Translations under genes and position numbers: made by a program | Shown: positions 1 to 8,963 of the stretch, in pieces | Layout of the letters: every line of letters starts with the position of its first letter | Numbering within the stretch: position 1 is the first letter of the stretch | The notes under the pieces: model-generated | The model's input: only the letters and a program-made list of their open reading frames with translations | Told to the model about the DNA's origin: nothing | Databases searched by the model: none | Assembly (NCBI RefSeq): GCF_014524545.1 | Contig: NZ_CP053557.1 | Coordinates: 1,637,501 to 1,701,500 of the forward strand | Reading direction: 5' to 3' | Length of the DNA stretch: 64,000 nt | From: Exiguobacterium sp. Helios | Lineage (GTDB): Bacteria > Bacillota > Bacilli > Exiguobacteriales > Exiguobacteriaceae

Positions 1-1
1 C

Positions 2-1513
2 AACATGGCACTCGGGGCGACCCGCAGTCCGGCTTATGCGGAAGCTGCAGGCGGAATTATCGGTTCCGAACTGCATGCGCTCGGCATCAACGTCAACTTT
101 GGTCCGGTCCTGGACGTCAACAACAATCCGGGCAATCCCGTCATCGGGGTCCGCTCATTTTCCAGTGATCCGAACCTGGTTGGGGAACTGGGTTCGGCCA
201 TGACGCGCGGTATCCAGGAACAAGGGGTCGTTGCGACGGCGAAACACTTCCCGGGACACGGCGATACGGCGGTCGATTCGCATTACGGTCTGCCGGTCGT
301 CGATAAATCACTGGCGGAACTGAAACAGCTCGAACTGATTCCGTTCAAGCGGGCAGTGGTGGAAGGAATCGACATGGTCATGACAGGACACATCGGGATG
401 CCGCAGATCGAGGATGAGGTCGTCGAGTCTAAACAAGGAACATTCCCGTTACCGGCGACATTGTCGGATGACGTCATTACCGGTGTCTTACGGGAAGAGC
501 TCGGGTATCAGGGACTTGTCGTCACCGATGCGTTGAACATGCAGGCGATTGCCGACAATTTCACGGAGTCGGAAGCCGTCATCAAAACGTTTAAAGCCGG
601 TGTCGATATCGCGTTGATGCCGACGATCCTCCGGTCCGTGAACGATGTGACGAAACTGGAGTCGATTTTTGACGACGTAATCGAAGCGGTTGAAATCGGG
701 GAGCTTTCGGAAGCGGACATTGATCGTTCGGTCGAACGGATTCTGACACTCAAAGCGAAACGCGGTATTTGGAGTGAAGCAACTTCGAATGTGACGCTTG
801 AGGAAAAACTGGTCGAGGCGAAGTCGATCGTCGGCAGTCCTGAGCACAGGACGCTTGAGCGGCAGATGACGGAAGCGGCAGTCACGCTCGTCAAAAATGA
901 CCGGAAGACATTGCCGTTCAAACTGAAAAAAGGGCAGACGGTCCTTGTCCTGTCACCAACAAAAGATCAGACGGACAGCATGGTCAAGACGATCCGGTCG
1001 CTTGAGAAAAATGCCGGGAACCTGAAGCAGGTCAACGTGCTGACGGAAAATTATGGAGCCTCGACGCCGCATCTCGATCAAAATCCGGCGCTTCAGGAGA
1101 AAATTAGTCAAGCAGACTATCTGATTGTCGGCTCGAACGTCAATAACAGTGCGAAGCTCGGAACATTTTCCGCAGATCATTATGTGCCGGCTGAAGTATT
1201 CCGTCAGGCAAACCGAACGGGTAAAAAATCCGTCCTGCTCAGTCTGCGGAATCCGTATGACGTCGCCGTCCAACCGGATGCTGACGCCCAATTACTCGTT
1301 TACGGCTTCAAAGGTGATCCGAACGGACCGGATTCGGAAGCGGGAAACACAAAATCAGCCGGACCGAATTTACCGGCAGGAATCCGCGCCATTTTTGGTG
1401 AATTCGTACCACAAGGGAAATTACCGGTTGATGTACCGAAGTTTAAGGACGGTACGTTCCAAACCGGCTTGTACCGCGAGTTCGGGGACGGATTCCGCAA
1501 CTGGAATAAATAA
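2..1513 (+). CDS. nagZ: beta-N-acetylglucosaminidase NagZ (GH3), 5'-truncated by window edge
   Basis: The gene is cut by the left edge: the frame is already open at base 2, and 503 residues are visible. The GH3 signature KHFPGHGDT is followed by the VDSHYGLP loop. In Bacillus-type NagZ this loop carries the Asp-His acid/base dyad. The VVTDALNM motif holds the expected nucleophile Asp. A C-terminal alpha/beta domain of about 200 residues follows, as in two-domain Bacillus NagZ (about 640 aa), so roughly 140 N-terminal residues, including any signal or lipobox, lie outside. The family removes GlcNAc from muropeptides outside the cell. The murQ-murP operon follows by 140 bp, which supports a recycling role. 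Confidence 0.93.
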   Translation, partial: NMALGATRSPAYAEAAGGIIGSELHALGINVNFGPVLDVNNNPGNPVIGVRSFSSDPNLVGELGSAMTRGIQEQGVVATAKHFPGHGDTAVDSHYGLPVVDKSLAELKQLELIPFKRAVVEGIDMVMTGHIGMPQIEDEVVESKQGTFPLPATLSDDVITGVLREELGYQGLVVTDALNMQAIADNFTESEAVIKTFKAGVDIALMPTILRSVNDVTKLESIFDDVIEAVEIGELSEADIDRSVERILTLKAKRGIWSEATSNVTLEEKLVEAKSIVGSPEHRTLERQMTEAAVTLVKNDRKTLPFKLKKGQTVLVLSPTKDQTDSMVKTIRSLEKNAGNLKQVNVLTENYGASTPHLDQNPALQEKISQADYLIVGSNVNNSAKLGTFSADHYVPAEVFRQANRTGKKSVLLSLRNPYDVAVQPDADAQLLVYGFKGDPNGPDSEAGNTKSAGPNLPAGIRAIFGEFVPQGKLPVDVPKFKDGTFQTGLYREFGDGFRNWNK

Positions 1514-1524
1514 CAGGCTCGTTT

Positions 1525-1560
1525 GAGGGAGTCCAATCGACTCGATTGGGCTTTCCCTAT
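1525..1560 (+). terminator. putative terminator after nagZ
   Basis: The stem pairs CCAATCG with CGATTGG, flanked by GGGA/TCCC. The following tract is pyrimidine-rich but has no good U-run, so it may only attenuate read-through into murQ. Confidence 0.45.
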
Positions 1561-1590
1561 TGACTTCTTCTGAAATTTTATTTCTAATAT
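1560..1590 (+). promoter_or_regulatory. possible murQP promoter
   Basis: TTGACT (1560-1565) and TAATAT (1585-1590) are separated by 19 bp, longer than ideal. The spacer contains the small palindrome GAAATTTTATTTC. No MurR/RpiR gene is visible in the window, so the regulator is unknown. Confidence 0.35.
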
Positions 1591-1652
1591 ATAAATTTAT
1601 TTTTGGATTAATGTTTCGTTATGATCAGGAAAAAAGGAGCTGTTGAGAGAGG

Positions 1653-2546
1653 ATGAAAGTTATGTTAGAGAAATTGGCGACAGAACGCCGCAATGAACGA
1701 ACGATGAGTCTAGACGATATGTCAGTCGAAGACATCCTGACGGTCATGAACGAGGAAGATCAGACGGTCGCGAGTGTCATCCGGCAGGAAATTCCGGTCA
1801 TCAAACAAGTCGTCGATCGAGTCGTTCAATCGTTTCAATCAGGTGGACGGCTGATTTATATCGGAGCCGGCACGAGCGGACGACTGGGTGTGCTCGATGC
1901 GGCAGAATGTGTGCCGACGTTCGGGGTCTCACCGGACATGGTCGTCGGACTGATTGCCGGGGGCGAAAGGGCACTGATCAAAGCCGTCGAAGGGGCGGAG
2001 GACAGCAAGACGCTGGCCGTCGAAGATTTACAAGCCCTGCAGTTAAAGGCAAACGATACAGTCATCGGCATTGCGGCAAGCGGCCGGACCCCATACGTCA
2101 TCGGCGGTCTCGACTATGCACGTGAAGTCGGTGCGGTAACGGCTGCCTTATCCTGTAATAAAGAAGCCATCATCAGCCAGCATGCCGACCTCCAGATTGA
2201 AGTCGAGACAGGTCCGGAAGTCTTGACCGGCTCGACCCGGCTCAAAGCCGGGACGGCACAAAAGCTCGTGTTGAACATGATTTCGACGGCGGCGATGATC
2301 GGCGTTGGGAAAGTCTACCAAAACTTGATGGTCGATGTCCAATCGACGAATGAAAAACTCGAAATTCGGGCCAAACGGATGATTGTGGAAGCGACAGGGG
2401 TTGAGCTTGAGACAGCCGCGCGTTATTTCACATCGGCGAACGGCCACGTCAAGACGGCGATCGTCATGATTTTAGCGGACGTTTCGTATACTGATGCAGT
2501 CGAACGATTACAACGTGCGCACGGATTCGTCCGCGACGCGCTTTAA
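1653..2546 (+). CDS. murQ: N-acetylmuramic acid 6-phosphate etherase
   Basis: MurQ cleaves the lactyl ether of MurNAc-6-phosphate to give GlcNAc-6-phosphate and D-lactate in the cytoplasm. The 297-residue length is normal for the family. The N-terminus [15 protein letters not shown] and the SIS-domain block [16 protein letters not shown] are diagnostic. Two starts are possible. ATG 1653 has AGGAG about 13 nt upstream. ATG 1662 has GAGAGG nine bases upstream and gives the more typical [11 protein letters not shown] start. The gene is followed 12 bp later by murP, so transport and cleavage are co-expressed. Confidence 0.95.
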   Translation: MKVMLEKLATERRNERTMSLDDMSVEDILTVMNEEDQTVASVIRQEIPVIKQVVDRVVQSFQSGGRLIYIGAGTSGRLGVLDAAECVPTFGVSPDMVVGLIAGGERALIKAVEGAEDSKTLAVEDLQALQLKANDTVIGIAASGRTPYVIGGLDYAREVGAVTAALSCNKEAIISQHADLQIEVETGPEVLTGSTRLKAGTAQKLVLNMISTAAMIGVGKVYQNLMVDVQSTNEKLEIRAKRMIVEATGVELETAARYFTSANGHVKTAIVMILADVSYTDAVERLQRAHGFVRDAL

Positions 2547-2558
2547 GGGGGGACGAAC

Positions 2559-3932
2559 ATGAAGAAAGAAGAAGTGTTGGCATCCGCCATCCTCGAACAT
2601 GTCGGGGGAAAAGACAACCTCCGGCAACTGGCCCACTGTATGACACGTGTCCGGTTGTCGCTGAAGGATCCGACGAAAGCCGATATACCGGCACTGAAAC
2701 AAATTGACGGTGTCATGGGCGTCATCGATGACGAGACGCTGCAAATCGTCGTCGGACCGGGAACGGTCAACCGGGTCGCCGACCACTTGAGCCGCGAGAC
2801 AGGGCTTGCGATCGGTGAAGAGTCGGTCGAAGAGAATTTGACGTTTGAAGAACGGGCCGCAATTGAACGGCAAAAAGTGAAGGACAAACAAAAATCACCG
2901 TTCAAACGCTTTTTACGACGCTTAGGTAATATCTTCATCCCGCTCATTCCGGGACTGGTCGCGTCAGGAATCATTAACGGCGCGGCAAACTTTGCGAAAA
3001 ATGCCGGGGTCGATGCGACAGAAACGTGGATGCAGATTCTGTTATTGATTGGTAGTACCGTTTTCGCCTACTTAGCGATTCTCGTCGGTTGGAATACGGC
3101 GAAGGAATTTGGCGGCACGCCGGTCCTCGGGGCGATTGCCGGCGGAATTCTGTTTAATCCGCTGCTTGTCGATATCGTCATTTACGGGGAACCGCTTGTC
3201 GTCGGTCGGGGTGGTTTGTTTGGGGTCATCTTTGCCGCCTGGTTGATGACGTATCTCGAAAAACACATCCGCCGGTTCATGCCGGTCTCAATTGATATTA
3301 TCTTTACCCCACTCTTCACCGTCTTGATTGTCGGCTTTACGGCGCTGTATGCCATCATGCCGGTCGCCGGCGTTTTATCAGACGGTATCATGAAAGCGAT
3401 TAACGTGATTCTTGAAGTCGGTGGTCCGCTTGCTGGTGCCGTCCTCGCCGGATTTTTCCTGCCGCTCGTCATGGTCGGTCTTCATCACGGACTGACCCCG
3501 ATTCATCTGGAACTGCTGAACACGGTCGGAAATACGGCACTCTTGCCGATTCTTGCGATGGCGGGAGCCGGACAAGTCGGAGCAGCGATGGCGATTTTCG
3601 TCAAGACACGGAATCAACGGTTGCGCAACATTATCAAGGGAGCGATTCCGGTCGGGTTCCTCGGTATCGGTGAACCGTTGCTGTACGGGGTCACGTTACC
3701 ACTTGGTCGTCCGTTCTTGACGGCTTGTATGGGAGCCGCAGTCGGCGGTGCCTTCCAAGCGACGATGAAAACGGCGGCGCTTGGGGTCGGTGTATCCGGT
3801 CTGTCGTTGACACCGTTGATCGATAACGGGATGTACTTGACGTATATCGGCGGTCTCGTCATCTCGTACGTCTTCGGTTTCCTGTTTACATTCTGGTTTG
3901 GATTTAAGGAAGAAATGGCGGACGGAATTTAA
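2559..3932 (+). CDS. murP: PTS N-acetylmuramic acid transporter, EIIBC
   Basis: MurP imports MurNAc, or GlcNAc-MurNAc, and phosphorylates it to the 6-phosphate. Residues 1 to about 85 are a GPTS EIIB domain with the phosphorylated cysteine at Cys27 (AHCMTRVRL). Residues from about 110 onward form a multi-span EIIC domain that includes the FLGIGEPLLYG segment. There is no EIIA domain, so a separate glucose-type EIIA must supply phosphate. It is the second gene of the murQ-murP operon. A GGGGGA ribosome binding site precedes the ATG. The Glc/Suc PTS family is certain; MurNAc specificity rests on the murQ and nagZ context. Confidence 0.92.
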   Translation: MKKEEVLASAILEHVGGKDNLRQLAHCMTRVRLSLKDPTKADIPALKQIDGVMGVIDDETLQIVVGPGTVNRVADHLSRETGLAIGEESVEENLTFEERAAIERQKVKDKQKSPFKRFLRRLGNIFIPLIPGLVASGIINGAANFAKNAGVDATETWMQILLLIGSTVFAYLAILVGWNTAKEFGGTPVLGAIAGGILFNPLLVDIVIYGEPLVVGRGGLFGVIFAAWLMTYLEKHIRRFMPVSIDIIFTPLFTVLIVGFTALYAIMPVAGVLSDGIMKAINVILEVGGPLAGAVLAGFFLPLVMVGLHHGLTPIHLELLNTVGNTALLPILAMAGAGQVGAAMAIFVKTRNQRLRNIIKGAIPVGFLGIGEPLLYGVTLPLGRPFLTACMGAAVGGAFQATMKTAALGVGVSGLSLTPLIDNGMYLTYIGGLVISYVFGFLFTFWFGFKEEMADGI

Positions 3933-3956
3933 CGTCAGCAGAAGAACTGTGCACAA

Positions 3957-4001
3957 CAAAAAGATGGAAGATCACATGACCGTGATATTCCATCTTTTTT
4001 T
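3957..4001 (+). terminator. terminator of murQP
   Basis: The hairpin arms AAAAAGATGGAA and TTCCATCTTTTTTT, with a second ATCAC/GTGAT segment, form a rho-independent terminator. Its symmetry lets it serve the convergent gene ending at 4022 as well. Confidence 0.85.
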
Positions 4002-4021
4002 GACGCGTTGTCAGTCCTGCA

Positions 4022-4510
4022 TCAGTCGGCGAAAAACTGGTTGATCTTGTCTTCAGACTTCAAATGACGCTGAATCAATTTTGTGACTGCTTGTTCCTGT
4101 TCGATTGTGCTGAGTTGCGTGTTGTACCAGCCATCCAGTTTATCGCGGGTCACGGTAAAGGTATAATCCGGGAAGGTAAATGTAATCCGGTCCACGTTAT
4201 CGATGAGGACAAACAGGTAGGTCGCGTTGAACAGGACCGTTTCTTTGATCTCCTGTTCGACTTGTTCCGTCTCGATGTCCATGTAAGTCAAATGGATTCC
4301 ATACGGTGTTTGTTTCGTTTCGAGGGCAATCTGATGCAACTCTTGATGGTGTGCCAGTTCTTTGACGATATTCGCGACGGCGCTGTTGTCGCCGACATAG
4401 GAATGTTTATAGTGGAACAGGTCCGTCTTTGAATCGGCATGCTGGCTGTAGCCGTTCCAGATCAATACCAGACAGGCAATCGACAGGAATGGAATCAAAA
4501 TTCGTTTCAT
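4022..4510 (-). CDS. DUF4825-like secreted or membrane-anchored protein
   Basis: A 162-residue protein with an N-terminal hydrophobic segment (residues about 3-20) that could be an uncleaved signal anchor; no lipobox Cys is evident. The motif HSYVGDNSAVANIV resembles the start of DUF4825 domains, often found in putative regulators and extracytoplasmic lipoproteins of Bacillota. AAAGGAG lies seven bases before the ATG. It sits alone, opposite to the recycling genes on both sides, and separates murP from mupG. Function is unknown, and the DUF assignment is from memory of the motif. Confidence 0.7.
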   Translation of the reverse strand: MKRILIPFLSIACLVLIWNGYSQHADSKTDLFHYKHSYVGDNSAVANIVKELAHHQELHQIALETKQTPYGIHLTYMDIETEQVEQEIKETVLFNATYLFVLIDNVDRITFTFPDYTFTVTRDKLDGWYNTQLSTIEQEQAVTKLIQRHLKSEDKINQFFAD

Positions 4511-4644
4511 ACAATCTCTCCTTTATGGATCTCGTACTAATGGTATCATAATTCATGAAGTATCTCCTAAAAAATTCTTATATTGGAACTTTAGTAACAA
4601 TTGATGGTCTTTGAACACTACGCTGACAAGAAGGAGTGGAACAG

Positions 4645-5715
4645 ATGAAAGGACTTGCCGTTTATTTAAGTGAACCACTGACAGATGAGGCGAAAGACAG
4701 CATCCGACAGATGCGGACGATTGGTTTTACATCGATCTTTACGTCGTTACATATTCCGGAAGACGATCCGTCATTGTATACGGAACGATTGCGGAATTTA
4801 GGTGAGTTGGCCGGAGAACTCAAGATGGAGCTTGTCGCGGATATCGCCCCGACGTCACTTGCTGCGCTCGGTAAGACATGGGATGATGCCGGAACGTTAA
4901 CCGAGTGGGGCGTGACCGGATTACGTGTCGATTACGGGGTGACGCCGAAGCAGGTCGCGAATTTGTCAAAACAGATGATGATCGCCTTGAACGCCAGTAC
5001 GGTAACAGCGGATGAACTCGACGCGATGAAAGCGGAGGGACTTATCTTGGAGCACGTTGAAGCGTGGCATAACTTTTATCCCCGTCCGGAAACGGGACTC
5101 GACCGGAACTGGTTCAACGATAAAAATACGTGGCTTCACGGGCAAGGAATCCGGGTTCAGGCGTTCATCCCGGGAGACGGGCCATTACGCGGTCCGTTGC
5201 ATGCCACGTTACCGACGCTCGAAGATCACCGGGGACAGTCACCATTTGCCTGCTATCTCGAGTTGGAATCGTCCGTCGACCGGATTCTGATTGGCGATCC
5301 CGGTATTTCGGAAAGAACGATGCACCAGTTCGCCGCGTATCAGGAGGGCGTCATTGTTCTCCGGGCAACCGGTACCGGTGATGATCCGCTTTTAAAGAGT
5401 ATCCAGACAAACCGGATGGATCCGGCGCGGGACGTCATCCGGTCGGTGGAGTCACGTGCTTACGGCCGACCTGGAAACGGATTACTTGAATCCGTCGTCC
5501 TGGCAGACCGACTGGTTGGATCAATCACGATCGACAATCTGAATTACGGACGGTATGCCGGTGAATTACAAATCACAAAACGGGATCTAACGGCCGACGA
5601 ACGGGTCAACGTCATCGGTCGTGTGATTGAAGCAGACCGGCCGTTGGTGCAACAGATTGGTCCCGGCGGGCGGTTCCTGCTGGAGTGGGTGAAAGCGCAG
5701 GAAGAAACGGAATGA
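4645..5715 (+). CDS. mupG: 6-phospho-N-acetylmuramidase MupG (DUF871)
   Basis: A 356-residue DUF871 protein. The N-terminal part (MKGLAVYLSEP, then GFTSIFTSLHIPEDD) forms the TIM-barrel domain. The C-terminal roughly 120 residues (SVESRAYGRPGN, GSITIDNLNYGRYAGELQI) form the small cyclophilin-like domain. In Staphylococcus aureus this family (MupG) hydrolyses MurNAc-6P-GlcNAc delivered by MurP. Start: AAGGAG at 4630-4635 is nine bases from ATG 4645, so an upstream in-frame GTG at 4636 is not needed. Close linkage to nagZ, murQ and murP supports the muropeptide role over the older name 'outer surface protein'. It overlaps the next gene by ATGA. Confidence 0.88.
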   Translation: MKGLAVYLSEPLTDEAKDSIRQMRTIGFTSIFTSLHIPEDDPSLYTERLRNLGELAGELKMELVADIAPTSLAALGKTWDDAGTLTEWGVTGLRVDYGVTPKQVANLSKQMMIALNASTVTADELDAMKAEGLILEHVEAWHNFYPRPETGLDRNWFNDKNTWLHGQGIRVQAFIPGDGPLRGPLHATLPTLEDHRGQSPFACYLELESSVDRILIGDPGISERTMHQFAAYQEGVIVLRATGTGDDPLLKSIQTNRMDPARDVIRSVESRAYGRPGNGLLESVVLADRLVGSITIDNLNYGRYAGELQITKRDLTADERVNVIGRVIEADRPLVQQIGPGGRFLLEWVKAQEETE

Positions 5716-6218
5716 AAAAAATCATGCTGATCGGTTCCGGAGGGTCGGGCAAGTCGACGTTAGCCCGTCAACTCGGTCAACGACTGGGCATTCGCGTTCA
5801 CCATCTCGACAGTTTATTATGGCGGGCAGACTGGCAGGCGGTGCCGCGCGAGGAACAACGACAGATTCAAACGAATTTGATCAGCCGGGATGACTGGATC
5901 ATTGACGGGAACTACGGCGGGACGATGGATCTCCGGTTGAACGCTACGGATACGATCATCTTTCTTGATCTGTCGCGAACGACCTGCGTCTATCGTATTC
6001 TGAAACGGTCGATCCGGTATCGGCACAAGTCACGACCGGATATGGCAGCCGGGTGTCCGGAAAAAATTGATTTTGCTTTTTTGAAGTGGGTGTGGCGTTA
6101 TCCGGATGAACAGCGGCCAGGCATTCAAGCGAGACTCGCTCAAGTTGCAGGAACGAAGACGATTATCGTATTAAAGTCACGGAAAGAAGTCCGGCGCTTC
6201 ATCGAAAACGTCGCCTGA
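5712..6218 (+). CDS. P-loop kinase, FlaR / adenylate-kinase-like
   Basis: A 168-residue protein starting at an ATG that overlaps the mupG stop (ATGA). The Walker A motif GSGGSGKSTLARQLG lies near residues 7-21, followed by HHLDSLLWRADW and the DDWIIDGNYGGTM segment typical of the 'DNA topology modulation protein FlaR' family. These are small ATP-dependent kinases of unknown substrate. Translational coupling to mupG may be coincidental. A longer reading from 5685 would overlap mupG by 31 bp without a clear ribosome site and was not used. Confidence 0.8.
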   Translation: MKKIMLIGSGGSGKSTLARQLGQRLGIRVHHLDSLLWRADWQAVPREEQRQIQTNLISRDDWIIDGNYGGTMDLRLNATDTIIFLDLSRTTCVYRILKRSIRYRHKSRPDMAAGCPEKIDFAFLKWVWRYPDEQRPGIQARLAQVAGTKTIIVLKSRKEVRRFIENVA

Positions 6219-6237
6219 TTGAAGAATAGACAAAGCA

Positions 6238-6274
6238 AACGACTCCCTCCTCATGAGTAGGGAGTCGTTTTTTA
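6238..6274. terminator. bidirectional terminator
   Basis: The arms AACGACTCCCT (6238-6248) and AGGGAGTCGTT (6259-6269) pair perfectly. A-rich and T-rich flanks serve the plus-strand operon and the convergent hydrolase gene. Confidence 0.88.
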
Positions 6275-6288
6275 ATCAGTCCATCTTT

Positions 6289-7161
6289 TCAAATGTTAGT
6301 GTGTTGTTCGTTGACGGCAAGGGAGTTCGTCCAGTATTCCTGAATAACCTGCAGTACGAATTCCGGATCATCCCAGTGAATGATATGGGACGTCGATGGA
6401 GCAGACACGACGCTTCCACCGGTTTTCCCCTGCCATAGGGTAATCGCTTCTTGCCGGAACGGCTCATCGGAGACGGGTAACGTCGCACGGAGTAACACCA
6501 GGTTGTCACCGGGGACGTCGTCGAGGAAATCGAGAATTTCGTCTCGATACATTGCCTTCAGAATCGCACGCGCCGTCTTTGCCCGGGCATGCCAGTAGTA
6601 TCGTCCGTCCTGCATCCGGACGAAATCCTTTCCGGCTAAGTCAAGCAGCGGTGACCGGCGCATCTTGGGTCCGTAAACGGCAACGTCCCGGAATTCTTCC
6701 CAGGTCGCGACGGATTCTTCAAAATCCGTCTCGTAAAACGCAGATTCCTGTTCGAATGGTGTCCCGCGTAACCGTTTGCTCTGATATCCACCGTCAAGCA
6801 GGATGGATCCGAGGACCCGCTCTGGCTGTTCCTTCTGATAAAAAAGTGCGATGAAGCTGCCCCAAGAGTGCGAGAGGAAATAAAAGTCCTCGATGTGCAG
6901 CTGGTCAAACAGCCGGTTCAGCCAATCGGAGAACCGGGCGAACCGATAGTCGCGCTCGTCCGGAAACGGTTCGGTTTTTCCATGACCGGGTGCATCAATC
7001 GAGACGATCCGGTACGTATCTTGTAAGGCGTCCGCTAGTTCAATGAAGCTGAGGCTCGTTCCGCCGAGACCATGCAGGCAAAAAATGACCGGGCGGTCCG
7101 CTTCGCCCCATTCGGTAATCTGTGTTGAAATACCGCCGCATTCCAGTGTATAACGTTTCAT
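6289..7161 (-). CDS. alpha/beta-fold hydrolase
   Basis: A 290-residue cytoplasmic alpha/beta hydrolase with no signal peptide. Near the N-terminus HGLGGTS gives the oxyanion-hole loop. The nucleophile elbow reads SHSWGS, so the first Gly of GxSxG is replaced by Ser, a tolerated small-residue change. A late STSHIIHWDDPEFV supplies the catalytic His. GGAGG precedes the ATG by eight bases. The gene is monocistronic and convergent with the mupG operon. Substrate cannot be inferred; relatives include esterases, haloalkane dehalogenase-like and lactonase-like enzymes. Confidence 0.82.
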   Translation of the reverse strand: MKRYTLECGGISTQITEWGEADRPVIFCLHGLGGTSLSFIELADALQDTYRIVSIDAPGHGKTEPFPDERDYRFARFSDWLNRLFDQLHIEDFYFLSHSWGSFIALFYQKEQPERVLGSILLDGGYQSKRLRGTPFEQESAFYETDFEESVATWEEFRDVAVYGPKMRRSPLLDLAGKDFVRMQDGRYYWHARAKTARAILKAMYRDEILDFLDDVPGDNLVLLRATLPVSDEPFRQEAITLWQGKTGGSVVSAPSTSHIIHWDDPEFVLQVIQEYWTNSLAVNEQHTNI

Positions 7162-7273
7162 CTTTCTGCCTCCGTTTCTAAATAGGTATGTACTTACTTT
7201 TTAACCAGTATTATACATCATTTATTGTATACTAAAGCTAATCAATTTAAAGCAATGACGAAGGAGAAGGAAG

Positions 7274-7954
7274 ATGAAAATTACAGTAGCGACACTTTGG
7301 ACGAATGAGTTAAAACCGATGCAGGACTTTTACACGACGACACTCGGTTTTCCACTCGTCGAAGAGACGAAAACGACATTTGCGGTGCAAATCGGAACGA
7401 GTCAGCTTCGCTTCGAGCTCGATACGACACAGCAACCGAAACAATACCACTTTGCGTTTAATGTTCCGGGGGATGCCTTCCAACTTGCGAAAGATTGGTT
7501 GAAACACCAAGTCCCGTTACTGATCGAGGATGGGGAAGACGAAATCTATTTTGAAAATATCAATGCCCATTCCGTTTACTTTTATGATCCGGACGAAAAC
7601 GTCGTCGAACTGATTGCCCGGCATGATGTCAATTCGGACAAGTCGCTTGAAACGTTAACCGAACAGAACATTCTTGACATCGGTGAAATGAACGTCACGA
7701 CGCCGGACGTCGCTGGTGTCGGAGCAAAATTCGCCGAGCTCGGTGTCTTTCACCGCTACCATCAACCGATTAACATCGACTTCCTGAACTTCCTCGGAGC
7801 ACCGGAAGACGGGACCCATCTGTTGCTCGGGCGAGAAGACCGGACATGGTTGTTCTCACCGAAACCGGCCATTACGAGTCCGCTCATTCTCGAACTTGAC
7901 GGAAATCTGCACGTCCGGCTGGATGCAGAGGGGATCTTGCACCACGAAAAATAA
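7274..7954 (+). CDS. VOC (glyoxalase/bleomycin-resistance/dioxygenase) family protein
   Basis: A 226-residue protein. The first half (ATLWTNELKPMQDFYTTTLG to VYFYDPDENVVELIAR) is a complete VOC module with a terminal Glu as likely metal ligand. The second half (IGEMNVTTPDVAGVGAKFAELGV onward) is a weaker second module, as in CatE-like dioxygenase relatives. GAAGGAGAAGG precedes the ATG. It is monocistronic. The fold is clear but the reaction is unknown. Confidence 0.8.
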   Translation: MKITVATLWTNELKPMQDFYTTTLGFPLVEETKTTFAVQIGTSQLRFELDTTQQPKQYHFAFNVPGDAFQLAKDWLKHQVPLLIEDGEDEIYFENINAHSVYFYDPDENVVELIARHDVNSDKSLETLTEQNILDIGEMNVTTPDVAGVGAKFAELGVFHRYHQPINIDFLNFLGAPEDGTHLLLGREDRTWLFSPKPAITSPLILELDGNLHVRLDAEGILHHEK

Positions 7955-7973
7955 ACCCGTTCGGAGACGGGTT
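7954..7973 (-). terminator. terminator of the 7980-8489 gene
   Basis: AACCCGT pairs with ACGGGTT. On the minus strand the stem is followed by TTTATTTTT, so it mainly serves the leftward membrane-protein gene. Confidence 0.65.
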
Positions 7974-7979
7974 AAGGGG

Positions 7980-8489
7980 TTAAGCGATGAGTTGTAAAAT
8001 CCCGAACGTCGTCAAGACGACATAAGAAACCGAGACAAAAATCAAGACGGGCTGAAACAGCGAGTCTTTGGCTTGACGCGTGATTCCTTCGACGAAACAG
8101 CTGAGGAGGAAGACAAAAATCGCCAGGCCGATGTACATCAGGACAATCGTCAGGACACTTTGGATGATTCCGAACGTGACGAGCGAAAAGACGGTGAAGA
8201 ACAGATAGCCGAACGCTGCCAGGAGAACGAGACCAAGCAAGATACCAAGCGCCGGATGAATCCTGTTGACGCGGGCCGTCCAGTTCGGAATACGTGGGCT
8301 GAGTAACGTCCAGGCCGTATGTAGTGACAGACAGATTGAGATGAATAACATCAGGAAAAAGAGTGCCTGTAAGAGCGGCGAAAGTTGACCGGCCCAAAGC
8401 GGAACGATTAAAAAGACGACCGGGAAACAGAGGCTCAGAAGATGTTTTTTCAAGTGAATCACTTCTTTCGTAAGAGTAGGAACTTGCAT
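7980..8489 (-). CDS. unrecognised integral membrane protein
   Basis: A 169-residue protein with about five hydrophobic spans and a short basic linker (SPRIPNWTARVNRIHP) after the second. ATG 8489 lies nine bases from AAGGAAG and was chosen; a TTG about 12 codons later (MKKHLLSLC) would give a more natural membrane-protein N-terminus. I do not recognise the family. It is convergent with the VOC gene and divergent from the small protein at 8550. Confidence 0.65.
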   Translation of the reverse strand: MQVPTLTKEVIHLKKHLLSLCFPVVFLIVPLWAGQLSPLLQALFFLMLFISICLSLHTAWTLLSPRIPNWTARVNRIHPALGILLGLVLLAAFGYLFFTVFSLVTFGIIQSVLTIVLMYIGLAIFVFLLSCFVEGITRQAKDSLFQPVLIFVSVSYVVLTTFGILQLIA

Positions 8490-8549
8490 TAACAATATCT
8501 TCCTTATTCGTACCGTATCATACGTAGAGACAGGAGGAAAGAAGAGCCG

Positions 8550-8921
8550 ATGACGAACTTTTGGAAAGCAAAGGGCAAGTGGCGGATGGGGCGGTTGATC
8601 TTACTTAGCATTCTTCTTGCTATTATATCTTGCTTTTTGTTTATCTATCATCAAAAGGTGTTGCACCAACTGTATTTAGAAGGCCAGCTGAAACAAGAAT
8701 TTGGTTTAGAAAAAGAAGATTATCAAATAAAAGGTCAGTTTTGGAAATTCGGATACGCATATGACATAATTTTAGAGGACGAACCAAAAACATCTTATCT
8801 ATTCAATGTAAAGAAAAAAGACGGCAAATACACAGCCGCATATTGGGGACACGGTTTTTTGGATTCATCCAATGATGGGTCGTCTGAGCATCTAGAGTTC
8901 GAACGTATGAGAAATGACTAG
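8550..8921 (+). CDS. small membrane-anchored protein, possibly DUF3139-like
   Basis: A 123-residue protein with one N-terminal transmembrane segment (about residues 15-33) and a roughly 85-residue outer domain containing FGLEKEDYQIKGQFWKFGYAYDIILEDEP. This resembles DUF3139-type small exported proteins of Bacillota, a weak memory-based match. AGGAGG precedes the ATG. Its base composition is more A+T rich than its neighbours, which suggests recent acquisition or weak constraint. Function is unknown. Confidence 0.65.
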   Translation: MTNFWKAKGKWRMGRLILLSILLAIISCFLFIYHQKVLHQLYLEGQLKQEFGLEKEDYQIKGQFWKFGYAYDIILEDEPKTSYLFNVKKKDGKYTAAYWGHGFLDSSNDGSSEHLEFERMRND

Positions 8922-8963
8922 CGAGTTATAGCGCGCTAACCTGTAAAAATAGGAGGAATCACC

